A stretch of DNA of 53,900 nucleotides from Phycisphaerales bacterium (GTDB lineage Bacteria; Planctomycetota; Phycisphaerae; UBA1845), in NCBI GenBank assembly GCA_003597935.1, contig QZJT01000126.1, positions 1 to 53,900 on the forward strand, given 5' to 3'. Positions 34,501 to 43,100 of the stretch are shown piece by piece (position 1 is the stretch's first letter; each line of letters opens with the position of its first letter). Below the pieces are notes generated by a model. The model was not told the DNA's origin, made no database searches, and saw nothing but the letters and a program-made list of their open reading frames with translations. The position numbers and the translations under genes were made by a program.

Positions 34501-36001
34501 CCACGACCGGGGCGTTGTAGACACGGATGACCGAGACGGGACCGCGCTCCTGACGGGGCGTCAACTCGCACGAACAGTGCTCGATGCCGTCGATCGGGTC
34601 GCACTGGCCGGACCCGCCCTCGATCGGATCGTCCCGGCCGCCGAAGTCCTGCGAACCGAAGCAGGCGGTGTAGGGCGGGGTCCCACCGGTGATGACGGCT
34701 TCGATGTTCGTGGCCGCGCCGGGTGCGACCGACAAATTCTCGCTGGCGGCCACCACCCGCAGCTCCTCTTCGGATGTGATCAGCAGGGATATCGTCGTCT
34801 GGGAACGGGCGCCGACGGCGTCGACCACCTCGACGACCACCAGATCGCTGCCGACGCGTCCCTCCGCCGCGTCGTATGTCACCAGACACGCCGCGCCCTC
34901 CTCGACGCCTTCACATCCGGCCTTGCTGTCGTCATCGCCTGGCTCGACTACCAGCGGCCGCAACGCGCCGCCGCGGGTCTGCGGGTCGATCGAAAACGTG
35001 ATCGAGTAGGGCGGCTCTCCGCCGGTGGCCTGACCGGTCAGTTGCACGCTTCCGCCCGGCGGCACCTGCGGACTGTCCGCCGAGGCCCGCGTGATCGTCA
35101 GGGCATCGGATGAGCTGACCGTAAGGGGGAGCGAAGCATTCGCCCGGTTGCCGCTGGCGTCGGACGCCCGCACGGTGAACACAACGTTGCCCGTCACGTC
35201 GCTGGGGGCAGTGTAGAGAGCACGGGAGATCGTGTCGCCGTCGTCGCTGCAAAGCGAACAGACCGCCAGGTTCAGCCCGCCGTCCAGTCCCTCCGCGGAC
35301 CAGGTGATCAGGTAGGGTGGATCCTCGTTTGGGGGTTCGGTTTCGCCGGTCTGTTCGCACTCGACGGCCGACTGGTGCTGAGGGGGCACCGGCTGACAAG
35401 CAAGTAACTCGGCACTCTCCGCCACGAAGGGACGGCCGCCCGCGACGCGGGCCTCAACGATGAAGGACTCGCCGGGGGCGACGCGGTTGCCCGCCAGCGA
35501 ACTCACGGAGACCGCCAAGGCCCCCTGAGGACGGACGATCGTCAGATTGATGCTGCGGAGGCGCTCGGTGCCGTCGCTTTCGCTGGTGGCAACTACCCGA
35601 ACCGTCACGACGCGCCCATTGGCCCCCGGATCGGCCAGGACGGCGTTGATGCCCAGAACGCTCACTGTGGCCGGACCGGCGTCCGGCTCAGCCACGTCGA
35701 GAAGACCGTCCGGCGCGTCCACCGTCCATTCGAACGTGGCGGACTCGGACGTCACCACCGTCAGTTCAGCCGAACCCTCGTTGGCGTCGTCGCGGATCAG
35801 ACGGCTGCGATTGCTCGACAGAAACGCGGAAAACGCCACGGCCGGCGGGCGCGGGCTCTCAGCCAGTGGATCCGGAATCGCCGTTTGCGGCGCCAACGAA
35901 AGGTCGCACCCGAGCTGGCCGGCCAACGTCACGCCGGCAAGCGCGACACACAGGGACCACGTTAAACGCATCCGGCAACGCCGGCCTCTTTTATGCCTCA
36001 T
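31520..36001 (-). CDS. Giant Ig-like repeat envelope protein, lipoprotein candidate
   Basis: 1493 residues. N-terminal basic stretch, then a hydrophobic helix ending LAGQLGC, a plausible but imperfect lipobox (Gln at -3). The body consists of many domains of about 90-100 residues with recurrent phrases (GGTPPYTACF, VRVRDAVGA), typical of bacterial Ig/cadherin-like folds. The C-terminal third has at least four I-set-like Ig domains, each with a TQPQ...VCEG start, an LSYQWRKDG tryptophan strand and a CxVxDDCG cysteine. It probably forms a long extracellular rod or adhesin. The start at 36001 is supported by GAGGTG about 7 bases upstream. A 1287-residue open frame on the opposite strand is an artefact. 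The neighbouring barrel protein may export it (see findings). Confidence 0.85.
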   Translation of the reverse strand: MRHKRGRRCRMRLTWSLCVALAGVTLAGQLGCDLSLAPQTAIPDPLAESPRPPAVAFSAFLSSNRSRLIRDDANEGSAELTVVTSESATFEWTVDAPDGLLDVAEPDAGPATVSVLGINAVLADPGANGRVVTVRVVATSESDGTERLRSINLTIVRPQGALAVSVSSLAGNRVAPGESFIVEARVAGGRPFVAESAELLACQPVPPQHQSAVECEQTGETEPPNEDPPYLITWSAEGLDGGLNLAVCSLCSDDGDTISRALYTAPSDVTGNVVFTVRASDASGNRANASLPLTVSSSDALTITRASADSPQVPPGGSVQLTGQATGGEPPYSITFSIDPQTRGGALRPLVVEPGDDDSKAGCEGVEEGAACLVTYDAAEGRVGSDLVVVEVVDAVGARSQTTISLLITSEEELRVVAASENLSVAPGAATNIEAVITGGTPPYTACFGSQDFGGRDDPIEGGSGQCDPIDGIEHCSCELTPRQERGPVSVIRVYNAPVVVGNDTILVRVRDAVGAAASALVPVRIAPDQVLAIVVASRNSALVPGGSTQLTTTVRGGTPPYSICIRNDGPQLGRITPGGTCSKGDFNNCTCNVPQVGGSAVLNHEYTAPLLQGSDGITAKVFDATGAEATDTTSISFSFGGGGGGTPLDLVAFAETSLLIPGDGTTLRAEATGGAGNYQHTFTKEDNARRPIAIASAAGGNGTVRMSEKATITLSVGGGVGPYDFAATVDGQPDPIDPPNGNIPGGSGEVELVFTPDQLGERDVRIVVTDTAQALEREVHAAINVIDDNATLAIEATADAATIEQTANRSARSISKVSFTINGGVGPYDWTATLVAPLGDGSLDPTQGQIPDPGGSAEFQYTAPTNAVGVEAIRIEVTDTSNNDSTSALVVINVIERGSVFVGPTENIPGANVQVGYLAPPEAFFDYLGLAAMTDAVTVRVSDGVGGKQARFSIRVSRTGLNANPSAIPDCISEAGSSTLLGDFSGGVGPFTFEWIADSGTVRNVNGQNTSWTPALPSPAEVNIRFRVTDQNDGSTAEAQVVVHVGPVPTATYNDPDNCPACPVCEGDRLQLFGGPDRQGISFAWITPDQRRIEERDPIITETAGPGDGGAYTLEIDNGNGCLTSTVLIVDIVEQPVIANQPQDQELCPGKTAFFSVALSRGENLTFQWEKDGVPLVDSAKIVGATTTQLRVFNTNAQDVGDYVCVITSRGPNCENVVESDPGRLTLLPGRPTIDTQPQSQSVCEGENANFSIEARGSGELSYEWFKNGEPIGGDEPQLEIENVRLGDNGSRITCRVSDDCGDVLSAVAVLTVTPGKPIISTQPQSTEVCEGGRADFSVVAAGTGELSYQWRKDGEPVGENSPNLTLENVQLDDDGAQIDCVVTDDCGEVTSAAATLTVHPGQPEITAQPQDTGACQGESVQFEVEAEGNGVLHYQWRKNGDPVGPDDPVLRLENIQIGDDGARITCEVSDDCGSVLSRASTLSVCEDTDVP

Positions 36002-36150
36002 CGCCACACCTCATGCCATCACGCGCCGCCCTCCATCGGGGGGGGGCGCTGTTACACGTTTCAGATCGTCTGGCGTCCCTGCGTTGGACAACGTCCGGTC
36101 CGCGATCCCTCCGGCGGCCGGTTCGACCGGCAACGCCGGCCTGAATTGAG

Positions 36151-37188
36151 TCAGTTCCCGCCCCGCCCCGACAGCGTCAGCAGGGGATCCAGAAACGGGT
36201 TGACCCGAATCTGGCTCGCGGCCGCGCCGGGATTCCCGATGATGCGGGTCTGGCGGAACCGCAGACCGGCCACCACCGACGTCGGCACCCGCGATTCGAG
36301 CAGCGGCGTCGCCGGACTGACGACGCCGGCGCGGGTTCCGCCCACGGCCAGCCGCGGCGTGGCCGCCACCGGCGCCGCCCGCGGCTGATCGAACGCGGAA
36401 TCCGGTCCGCCGACGCGCTGCCCGAAGAACTGGACCGAGCCGCGCGCCGATTCTCGCACGGGGGTGAAATCGCCCTTTTCGGCCTGGACGATCCAGTCGG
36501 CGCCGCGCTCGACGCCCGCGGCGAAACTGTCACTTTGGAGTTGTTCAAGCGTCTCGCCCGCGGCCGCGAGGTTCTCCGTCGCCCCGGCGCCGGCGATGAC
36601 CTGACCCTGATCGTCCACGACGCGGCCGCCCGGGATGGGGCCCGTCGTCAGATGCCCGGCGCCCGAGATCAGCTCTAATGCACCGGAAGCGGGCGCCGAG
36701 GCATCTGCACGTACGGTAGCGCCGCGGGCCACCAGATAGACCGGGCCGTCGGCGGCATCGGCCGCGATCAGCACCCAGTGCTCGCTTGCGGAACGGGACA
36801 AGACCGTCGCCGAGCCGGAACGGACGGCGACGGCCACCGCGACGCCGAGCGGTTCATTTGGCAGCACGTCCACAATCGAGTCGCCGCCGATGCGAACCAC
36901 CACTCCGGCGTGCGGGAAAAAGACGGTCGCGCCCGACGGGGCGATCGAGCCGTCCTCTCGCGCAGCGGCCGGCAGGGTGACGACCCGGTCGCCCGGGCGG
37001 ACGGCGAACTCGTTGGCGTAGACTTCATAATCGTGAAGGTCGAACGCCGGGCCGTCCACGCCTCGGGTGGCGCCGGCACCGGAAACCTCGGTGAGGTAGC
37101 CGACGGCGTCCTGGGCGGCGGCGGTCGCGGACGCCAGCACCATCCCCAGGGCGATCAGGCCGGGGCTCGCGGTCTTGCCGATAGACAT
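36151..37188 (-). CDS. Secreted FecR-like protein
   Basis: 345 residues. Signal peptide about 1-25 (LIALGMVLASATAAAQ). The central ~100 residues have the FecR-domain character: GYLTEVSGA start, NEFAVRPGDRVVT, ATVFFPHAGVVVRIGGDS and SGSATVLS. The rest is low-complexity Ala/Gly-rich with no recognised fold. Begins 12 bp after the stop of the TPR-barrel gene and precedes the giant Ig gene by 149 bp, so the three genes are probably one operon. FecR-domain proteins of this sort often accompany large surface proteins; the molecular role here is unknown. Confidence 0.72.
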   Translation of the reverse strand: MSIGKTASPGLIALGMVLASATAAAQDAVGYLTEVSGAGATRGVDGPAFDLHDYEVYANEFAVRPGDRVVTLPAAAREDGSIAPSGATVFFPHAGVVVRIGGDSIVDVLPNEPLGVAVAVAVRSGSATVLSRSASEHWVLIAADAADGPVYLVARGATVRADASAPASGALELISGAGHLTTGPIPGGRVVDDQGQVIAGAGATENLAAAGETLEQLQSDSFAAGVERGADWIVQAEKGDFTPVRESARGSVQFFGQRVGGPDSAFDQPRAAPVAATPRLAVGGTRAGVVSPATPLLESRVPTSVVAGLRFRQTRIIGNPGAAASQIRVNPFLDPLLTLSGRGGN

Positions 37189-37200
37189 CCTCGACGCTTT

Positions 37201-39534
37201 CTAGTTGAAAGAAAACCCGATCGAGATCCCATAGAACGCTCGATCATACTCGAACACCGACTGTCCCAGCCGGTCCACCACGTTAGCGTCGTCCAGCGTC
37301 CAGGTCGCGTGGGCGCGGACCGTCATGAGCACGCGGTCGATGGCCGGCGCATACCGGTTGTAGAGCACGCCATCGCGCAACACGTAGGTGCGCGACAGGC
37401 CCACCGCGTACTGCTGGATGAAATCCCTCCGCGGCCGCCGGTGGAAGTCCACCAGGCTGCCGTCCTGATACTCCTCCCATTCGAACTGAGCGCCGGCGTC
37501 CAGCAGCCAGCCCCACGGCAGCGGCACGGCGACGCCCCCGGCCAGCGTGTAGCCCTTCAGATCGAACTCGCTCCCCGCGGTCGCGTCCCAGGAGTACTCG
37601 AAGGCGCCGAACAGCTCCAGGAACCGGGCCGGGTAATCCGGATCTTCCTGCGCCAGTCCGTCGTCCCCCGGATGTCCCCACACGGTCAGGCCGGCGTCTT
37701 CATAGATCGGCGCCAGGTCCACCGTCCTGAATCGCTGCGCCAGCCCGATGGCCGGATACTCTCCGCTCCTTTCAAAGCGCCGGTCGAACACCGGCTCGAA
37801 ATAGTCGCGCAGCTCATAGATAAAGTACACGTCCGTCACCGACCGGCGGTTCATAAAATGAACCTGCACCGACGGGCGCACCGCGTTCGTACTGACGAAT
37901 CCGTCCCGGCCCAGAAGCGTATACGCATAGTCGTACTGGAGCTTCAGATAGACCGGGCCGAACTCCTCCTGTGCCGGGACCGCTTCGTACTGAAGGGCCA
38001 CGCTGGCGCCATACTGCTGCTCGTCGAAGTCGCCGATGTCTTCGTGCCACAGCGCCGAGACGCGGCCCTGCAATCCCAGCGCCCAGCGGTCCAGGCTGCT
38101 GTCCAGCTTTCCCAAGTCGAGAGTATAACCGATCGCGGTGGCCAGAGTAAAGCCGAAATCGTCTTTGTCGCGGATGCCGCGCGGCAGATCGGTGCGTTCA
38201 CCGAGCAAGACGACGTTGGTATCGTAGCTGGGCCCCAGGTTGACCGATAATAGCACGTCATTGCGGTATTCGGGCGCAGCCGGCGGCTGCTCCCGCATCG
38301 ACGCGATGTGCTGCCGCTGACGGGCGATAACGGTGGGGATCGCGCGGCTGACGGACTCGGCCTGCGGAGGATCGCCGCGCATCCGCGTATCCAGGTCGCC
38401 GGCCTGGTCGAGCCGCCTGACCGCTTCGTCGAAGACGGCCGCCCGGCGGGCGTCGCCAGCGTCGCGGGCAGCCCGGAACGGAACGATCAGGCCCAGGTAG
38501 AGCGCGGCGTAGCTGCGCCACTCCTGCGGCGCCTGCGGATCGTCCGCCAAGGCCCTCATCAGCGCCTCGGCCGCGGCCAGGTGATTATGGTCGATGCGCA
38601 CCCGCTCGTTCGGATCCCGGCGCGGGACCGCCTGCCGATAGCGAAGCACACCGAGGAAAAAGCCGGCCCGGATGCGATCCTGGGCGCTGAGGTCCTCCTT
38701 CAGCAGCGTTTCGAGCAGTTCGGCCGCTCGATCCAGGGTGGCCTCCGCTCCTTTGCGCAGCGCCTGGACCTCGGGAGTCGGGCGCGGCGGCTGCCCATCC
38801 ACGACGTTCGAGTCGGCCAGCAGGCGCAGAGCCGCGTCCTCGTCCAGGCGGGCGATTTTGGAGCGGGCGATCACTTCCAGCAACTGCAGCACCGAATCCG
38901 GCTCCCGCAGGGCGCGGATCAGCCGTTCGAGGCTGTCCAGCATCAGCTCATAGCGGGCGCGCTCGTCGGACTCGGCCTGCCGGACCAGCGTACGTCGCGC
39001 GTCGATGTCGGCTTTCAACTCATCGAGCAACATCCCCTCCGCGTCCGCGATCGCGTCTTTGAAATCGCTTTCGCGGCCCAGCTCGTGCTCGAGGATGACG
39101 CGCTCGCGGAGGGGCAGGGCCTCGTCGTCGAGCCGGGCCGTCCATTCGGCGATCCTGGCCTCGATCTCCGCCAGCACCTGCGGATCGTCGCGGCTGCGGA
39201 TGACCGCAAGGTTCTCCTCGATGACCCGTTCGTGGCCTAATCGCTGGTCGCGGAGGGCCAGACCGAGTTGACCGTAGCACAGGGCGCGATACAGCAGGGC
39301 GGCGGCGTTGTCGGGGTCGCGCTCCAGAACGGAGGAGAGCAGTTCGATGGCCCGCTCGTAGCGATTGACCTCGGGGCGGTCCGGCTGGCCGCCCAGATAG
39401 AGGTAGATGGCCTGCTGCAGGTCCACGAAGGCGTCGGCATCCGGCTCCTGCCCGGCGGCGGGTACGGCAAAGGGCGCCAGCGCCGGCATCGGCGCGAGCA
39501 TCAGCACCCCGGCCAGGGGAAAGTGGCGTCTCAT
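37201..39534 (-). CDS. TPR plus C-terminal beta-barrel outer-membrane protein
   Basis: 777 residues. Signal peptide (MRRHFPLAGVLMLAP ... AAGQ). The N-terminal half is helical with TPR-like units (ALLYRALCYGQLGLAL; RAGFFLGVLRYRQAV; YAALYLGLIVPF). From about residue 420 there is an amphipathic beta-barrel (LLSVNLGPSYDTNVVLLGE, FGFTLATAIGYTLDLG, VALQYEAVP, FYGISIGFSFN), with an aromatic near the C-terminus as in outer-membrane barrels. The domain order TPR then barrel, with the GPSYDTNV-type strand, resembles Slam (DUF560) surface-lipoprotein exporters, but I cannot confirm homology. First of the FecR/Ig operon genes. Confidence 0.8.
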   Translation of the reverse strand: MRRHFPLAGVLMLAPMPALAPFAVPAAGQEPDADAFVDLQQAIYLYLGGQPDRPEVNRYERAIELLSSVLERDPDNAAALLYRALCYGQLGLALRDQRLGHERVIEENLAVIRSRDDPQVLAEIEARIAEWTARLDDEALPLRERVILEHELGRESDFKDAIADAEGMLLDELKADIDARRTLVRQAESDERARYELMLDSLERLIRALREPDSVLQLLEVIARSKIARLDEDAALRLLADSNVVDGQPPRPTPEVQALRKGAEATLDRAAELLETLLKEDLSAQDRIRAGFFLGVLRYRQAVPRRDPNERVRIDHNHLAAAEALMRALADDPQAPQEWRSYAALYLGLIVPFRAARDAGDARRAAVFDEAVRRLDQAGDLDTRMRGDPPQAESVSRAIPTVIARQRQHIASMREQPPAAPEYRNDVLLSVNLGPSYDTNVVLLGERTDLPRGIRDKDDFGFTLATAIGYTLDLGKLDSSLDRWALGLQGRVSALWHEDIGDFDEQQYGASVALQYEAVPAQEEFGPVYLKLQYDYAYTLLGRDGFVSTNAVRPSVQVHFMNRRSVTDVYFIYELRDYFEPVFDRRFERSGEYPAIGLAQRFRTVDLAPIYEDAGLTVWGHPGDDGLAQEDPDYPARFLELFGAFEYSWDATAGSEFDLKGYTLAGGVAVPLPWGWLLDAGAQFEWEEYQDGSLVDFHRRPRRDFIQQYAVGLSRTYVLRDGVLYNRYAPAIDRVLMTVRAHATWTLDDANVVDRLGQSVFEYDRAFYGISIGFSFN

Positions 39535-39619
39535 GGAACGGTGCTCTCGAGTGATACCGACGGAAACCCGACGGCGCGGTCATCAGTGTACGATGCGCCG
39601 CCATCGCCGGCGCGCCGCG

Positions 39620-39820
39620 TCACGGGTTGTTGCGGTCGTTGGCGGCGGCGTCGACAGTGGCCGCTTCCAGCACGGCCGCGAACGTCGTCACCGCCGTGCG
39701 GATCAGCGACGAGCGGACAAAGTCCTGTAGCTGCAACGTCGTGATCCCGCACGGCCCCGCAAAGAGCGCACCGCCGCCCAGCAGCAGCAACGCCAGGACC
39801 TTTCGCGACCGATGACGCAT
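39620..39820 (-). CDS. Small secreted protein, paralogue of the downstream-strand neighbour
   Basis: 66 residues. Signal-like N-terminus KVLALLLLGGGALFAG then CGITTLQLQDFVRSSLIRTA. The ATG at 39820 has GGGAGAGGA upstream. It shares with the 39863-40027 peptide the order signal, Cys-Gly-Ile, then a short amphipathic helix rich in V/S/A and ending FAAVLEA. Function unknown. It lies 85 bp before the TPR-barrel gene, same strand. Confidence 0.72.
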   Translation of the reverse strand: MRHRSRKVLALLLLGGGALFAGPCGITTLQLQDFVRSSLIRTAVTTFAAVLEAATVDAAANDRNNP

Positions 39821-39862
39821 GGTTCCTCTCCCAGCCCCGGCGGCGGACGTTGGTCCGTCCGG

Positions 39863-40027
39863 TCACAGCGAGGCGAACAGGTTTTCCAGAACAAAAATGG
39901 CGGCGTCCGATCCGAACGAGATGACGGAGCGCAGCACGATGTCCGGGTCGATGCCGCAGCCGGACGCTTGCAACAGCAACCCGCCCGAGCCGACGAGCAT
40001 CACCCATCTGAACGCTCGAATGTGCAT
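39863..40027 (-). CDS. Small lipoprotein, 54 residues
   Basis: The start at 40027 (MHIRAFRWVMLVGSGG) gives a lipoprotein-like signal ending LLQASGCGIDPD. The mature peptide is only ~29 residues (IVLRSVISFGSDAAIFVLENLF). From memory, short lipoproteins of this design, with an LLQ-x-GC end and a hydrophobic helical tail, recur in planctomycete genomes without known function. A longer frame upstream to 40102 lacks a proper signal. Same strand as the TPR-barrel operon. Confidence 0.7.
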   Translation of the reverse strand: MHIRAFRWVMLVGSGGLLLQASGCGIDPDIVLRSVISFGSDAAIFVLENLFASL

Positions 40028-40147
40028 GTTTGACCGTCTCTTTGCAGTTTGCACCGGGACTCCCGCATGTGCGACCGGCCAGCAGGTGCGGAACCGTCCC
40101 ATCGCATTCGAACCTGCGGCGGGGGGGCTGTCAAGGACTATTACGGA

Positions 40148-43100
40148 TTACGGTGCGGTCGTCACCTGCCGCAGCGTGGCAGTGGCCCATTGCTGCGCCG
40201 CGTCCGGGGTCTCCAACTTCCCATCTTCTGCGAGCGATGCGAGCAGCCAATAATCGCACCGCCGGTTGGACAGGTCGTCTCGGACGAGGTCCGCCAGTGA
40301 CGACCAGGAGAGGGCGGGGTCACGGCTCTCGAGCTGGCGGATCTGGAACGGCCGTGCCCTGCGTTCGGCGAAGGTCCATTGATCGAGCGTCGCACCGCCG
40401 ATGGACGCGATCCGCCCATCGGCGCCGATCACGATCCCCAGATGTCGATCGTACGGGTTCTGCGCCGCGGCGGCGTCGGGCACGTCGTCGAGGACGTCCG
40501 CCACCAGAGTGTCGCCGGCTGCGTCGCCACTGAGTTGCTCCAGGTCGGCCGTGCTGCCCAGCTTGCGCAGCGTCGGCCCCTCCCCGATCGTCGGCTCCGC
40601 GGTCGGCGGGATTGTCAGCGTCCACGAGATGGCATACGTGGAGGACGAACCGGAGACGTATTCGACGAAGATCGTCGGCGTCACGCCGGCCTTATGCGCC
40701 GGGAGCTTCTTCAGATCGCCCCGCCGACGCTTCGTCCAGTCCAGCAGGTCAGCGTCATCGGGGAGCGAGACGCCCTTGGCCTCCCAGATGTCTCGAAGGA
40801 GGCGCCAGGCCTCGTCCGGTTCCAGCGCCGCCGAGAGCGCTCCACCGAGGCGGGCCTCGAGGTCAGTTTCCACCCTGAGCCGGGACTGGTGGGAGAGGAT
40901 CTCTTTCTTCAACGCCGCCACGTGGGCACTGCTTTCCCCCAGCGCCTGCGCGTCATCCGGATTCCACGTCCATCGAATGTCACCGCGCTCGTCGGGAACC
41001 GCGTCGAGTTGGTAACGGACCGGCTCCTGCCAATCCGCCAGCAACGGGTCGAGCGCCACTGCGTCCAGTCCTTCGAGTGTCGCCTCGGGGAGCCGCGCCC
41101 ATCCGGCGTCGAGCCACGCGCTCACGCCGTTGGATGCCGCGTCGAACTGAGGGCGATCTTCGCCGACGGCCACGTCGACGCGAGCGGCGATGGTCTCGGC
41201 GCCGCCGGCGGCGGTGATGGCCTCCCCCAGCCCGGCGGGCGGCGGCAGACCCTGGCGGGAATTCTGCCGCGTCAGAAGGAACGGGTCCTGCCGCAGTTGT
41301 CCCAGCGCCTCGATCGCCGGCCAGTACGGGGGGGGCTGAAACGCCCGCTCCAGAGCCTTGGGATCGACGCGCGTGGGCGCCGCCCCGGGCGGGATCCGCG
41401 CCAGGTCCAGTCGCAGCGGCAGTTGATCCGTCTGCGGGAGGTCGATCGGATTGCCGCTGTCGGCAACCCACGGGGCAGACGTGACGAGTTCCATCACGCT
41501 GGGCGCGTCGGTCTCGACCTCCACCGGCGTCTTCGATTCGACGACCGCGGCATCGGGCGAGACTTGCCGCAGCCAATGGTCTTCGCGAAGTTGCCCGTTG
41601 ATCGCGCCCAGCGCCGCCTTCGCCAACTGGAGATTCGCGACGACCCGCGTCCAGGCGACGTCCGCATTGAACCGCAAGGCGGCGGAATCCCAGGTGGCGG
41701 AGCACACTCGGTCGGCCAGACCGTCAGCGGTCGCGGTCAGGGTGACTTTATTCTGGAACTTGCCGATCTGCCCAGCGCCATCGGTGATTCTCAGCGACAA
41801 CGAGCGGCCCAACTCTCTCAAGTCGTTCGTCAGGGCTTGCAGAGCGGCGTTCTGGATCTTCAGCAATTCCTCTTCAGCGCCGACATGGACTTGGGTCCCC
41901 ACCCCGGCCTCGTCCGACAGGCTGATCTGCCCCGCCACAATCCTGAACTGGACCGCGCCGAGGTCGAACGACGCGGCGTCGCCGATCTCCACAGAGGCGC
42001 TCGCTTCGCCGTCCCAGCGACGCCCGTCCACCGACATCGTCCAGTCGACCTGTCCCAGCCGAACCCGCACCAGGGCGCCGTCGATCCGGCCCGCAAACCC
42101 GGCCGCGATGGTCTGGCGGACCGCGGCCGTCAGACTCGCGGCCGGCCCCTCTTGGCGATGGTGTTTGAGCCGCTCCAGCGGCTCATCGATCTTCCGCAGA
42201 TCCTGGTCCGTCAGTCCCCAGAGTTGCCCCTCGCCGGGTAGGACCAGCGGGAACGTCCCGGTGTCCACGGTGATGCCGGGCACGTAGGCGGTGAGCGAGC
42301 CTTGGGTCTTGTCGGGATCGACGTCCGCGTGAACGAAATCCTCCAGCACCACACCCTCGAAGAAGGTCGTCTGCTCGAATCTCGCCCGCACGAACGCTTC
42401 GAGTTCCGTCAGTTCCGCGAATTCTTCCGCAACGACCGGCGCCGGCGGCGGCGCATCCGACGGCGGCGGGGCAGGTTTCTCCGCATCTTCCCGGGCCTCT
42501 GCCCCGGAACCGTCAGCTTCCACGCTCGTCGAAGGCGACCTCTGCTGGGTGCCGTTCGAGCGCAGGACTTGCAGCCCGGCCGCGCCCACCGCCAGGAGGA
42601 TGACCGCGCCCACGGCGATAGCGCCCCAACGGCGGGCGGGTGGACGCCGCTCCTCCAACGTCGGCAAAGTAGACCCGGCGTTGCCGAAAGTAGACCCGGC
42701 GTTGCCGGGCGCCAGCGCCGGGGCCAACGCGCCGTCCCACCCCGGCGAGCGTTGGAAGCGAAAGGCCGATTCGCTCCAATGGGCCGTGACCGTGACGGCC
42801 TTGCGCCGGCGCGGCGCCACTTCGATCTTCAGATCGCTGATGGGTGCATTGATCGTGCCCGGGTGAATCGAAAGCTTGACCTTCATCGCCGCTTTCTGCG
42901 CCCGCTCGCGGATGCCGGCGATCAGTGCTTCGCGGCCGCGCTCCTGGGCGGATACCACGGCCTGCGCCAGCCGGCGGGCGAGTTCCGCCGGATCGCCCTC
43001 CAGCGTCTCCTTGCCCAGCCGCGGGCATTTCACGCTGAGCGTGGCCAGTTCGACGCTGTCCTGGCCCTCCGCCGGCGACAGCGCCACCCGCAGCGGCAGC

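Noticed and set aside
31250-35113. 1287-residue open frame on the plus strand
   Set aside because: Antisense to the giant Ig-like gene; very Arg/Val/Asp/Gly-rich with no domain, typical of shadow frames in GC-rich DNA. The minus-strand product has clear Ig repeats and a signal.
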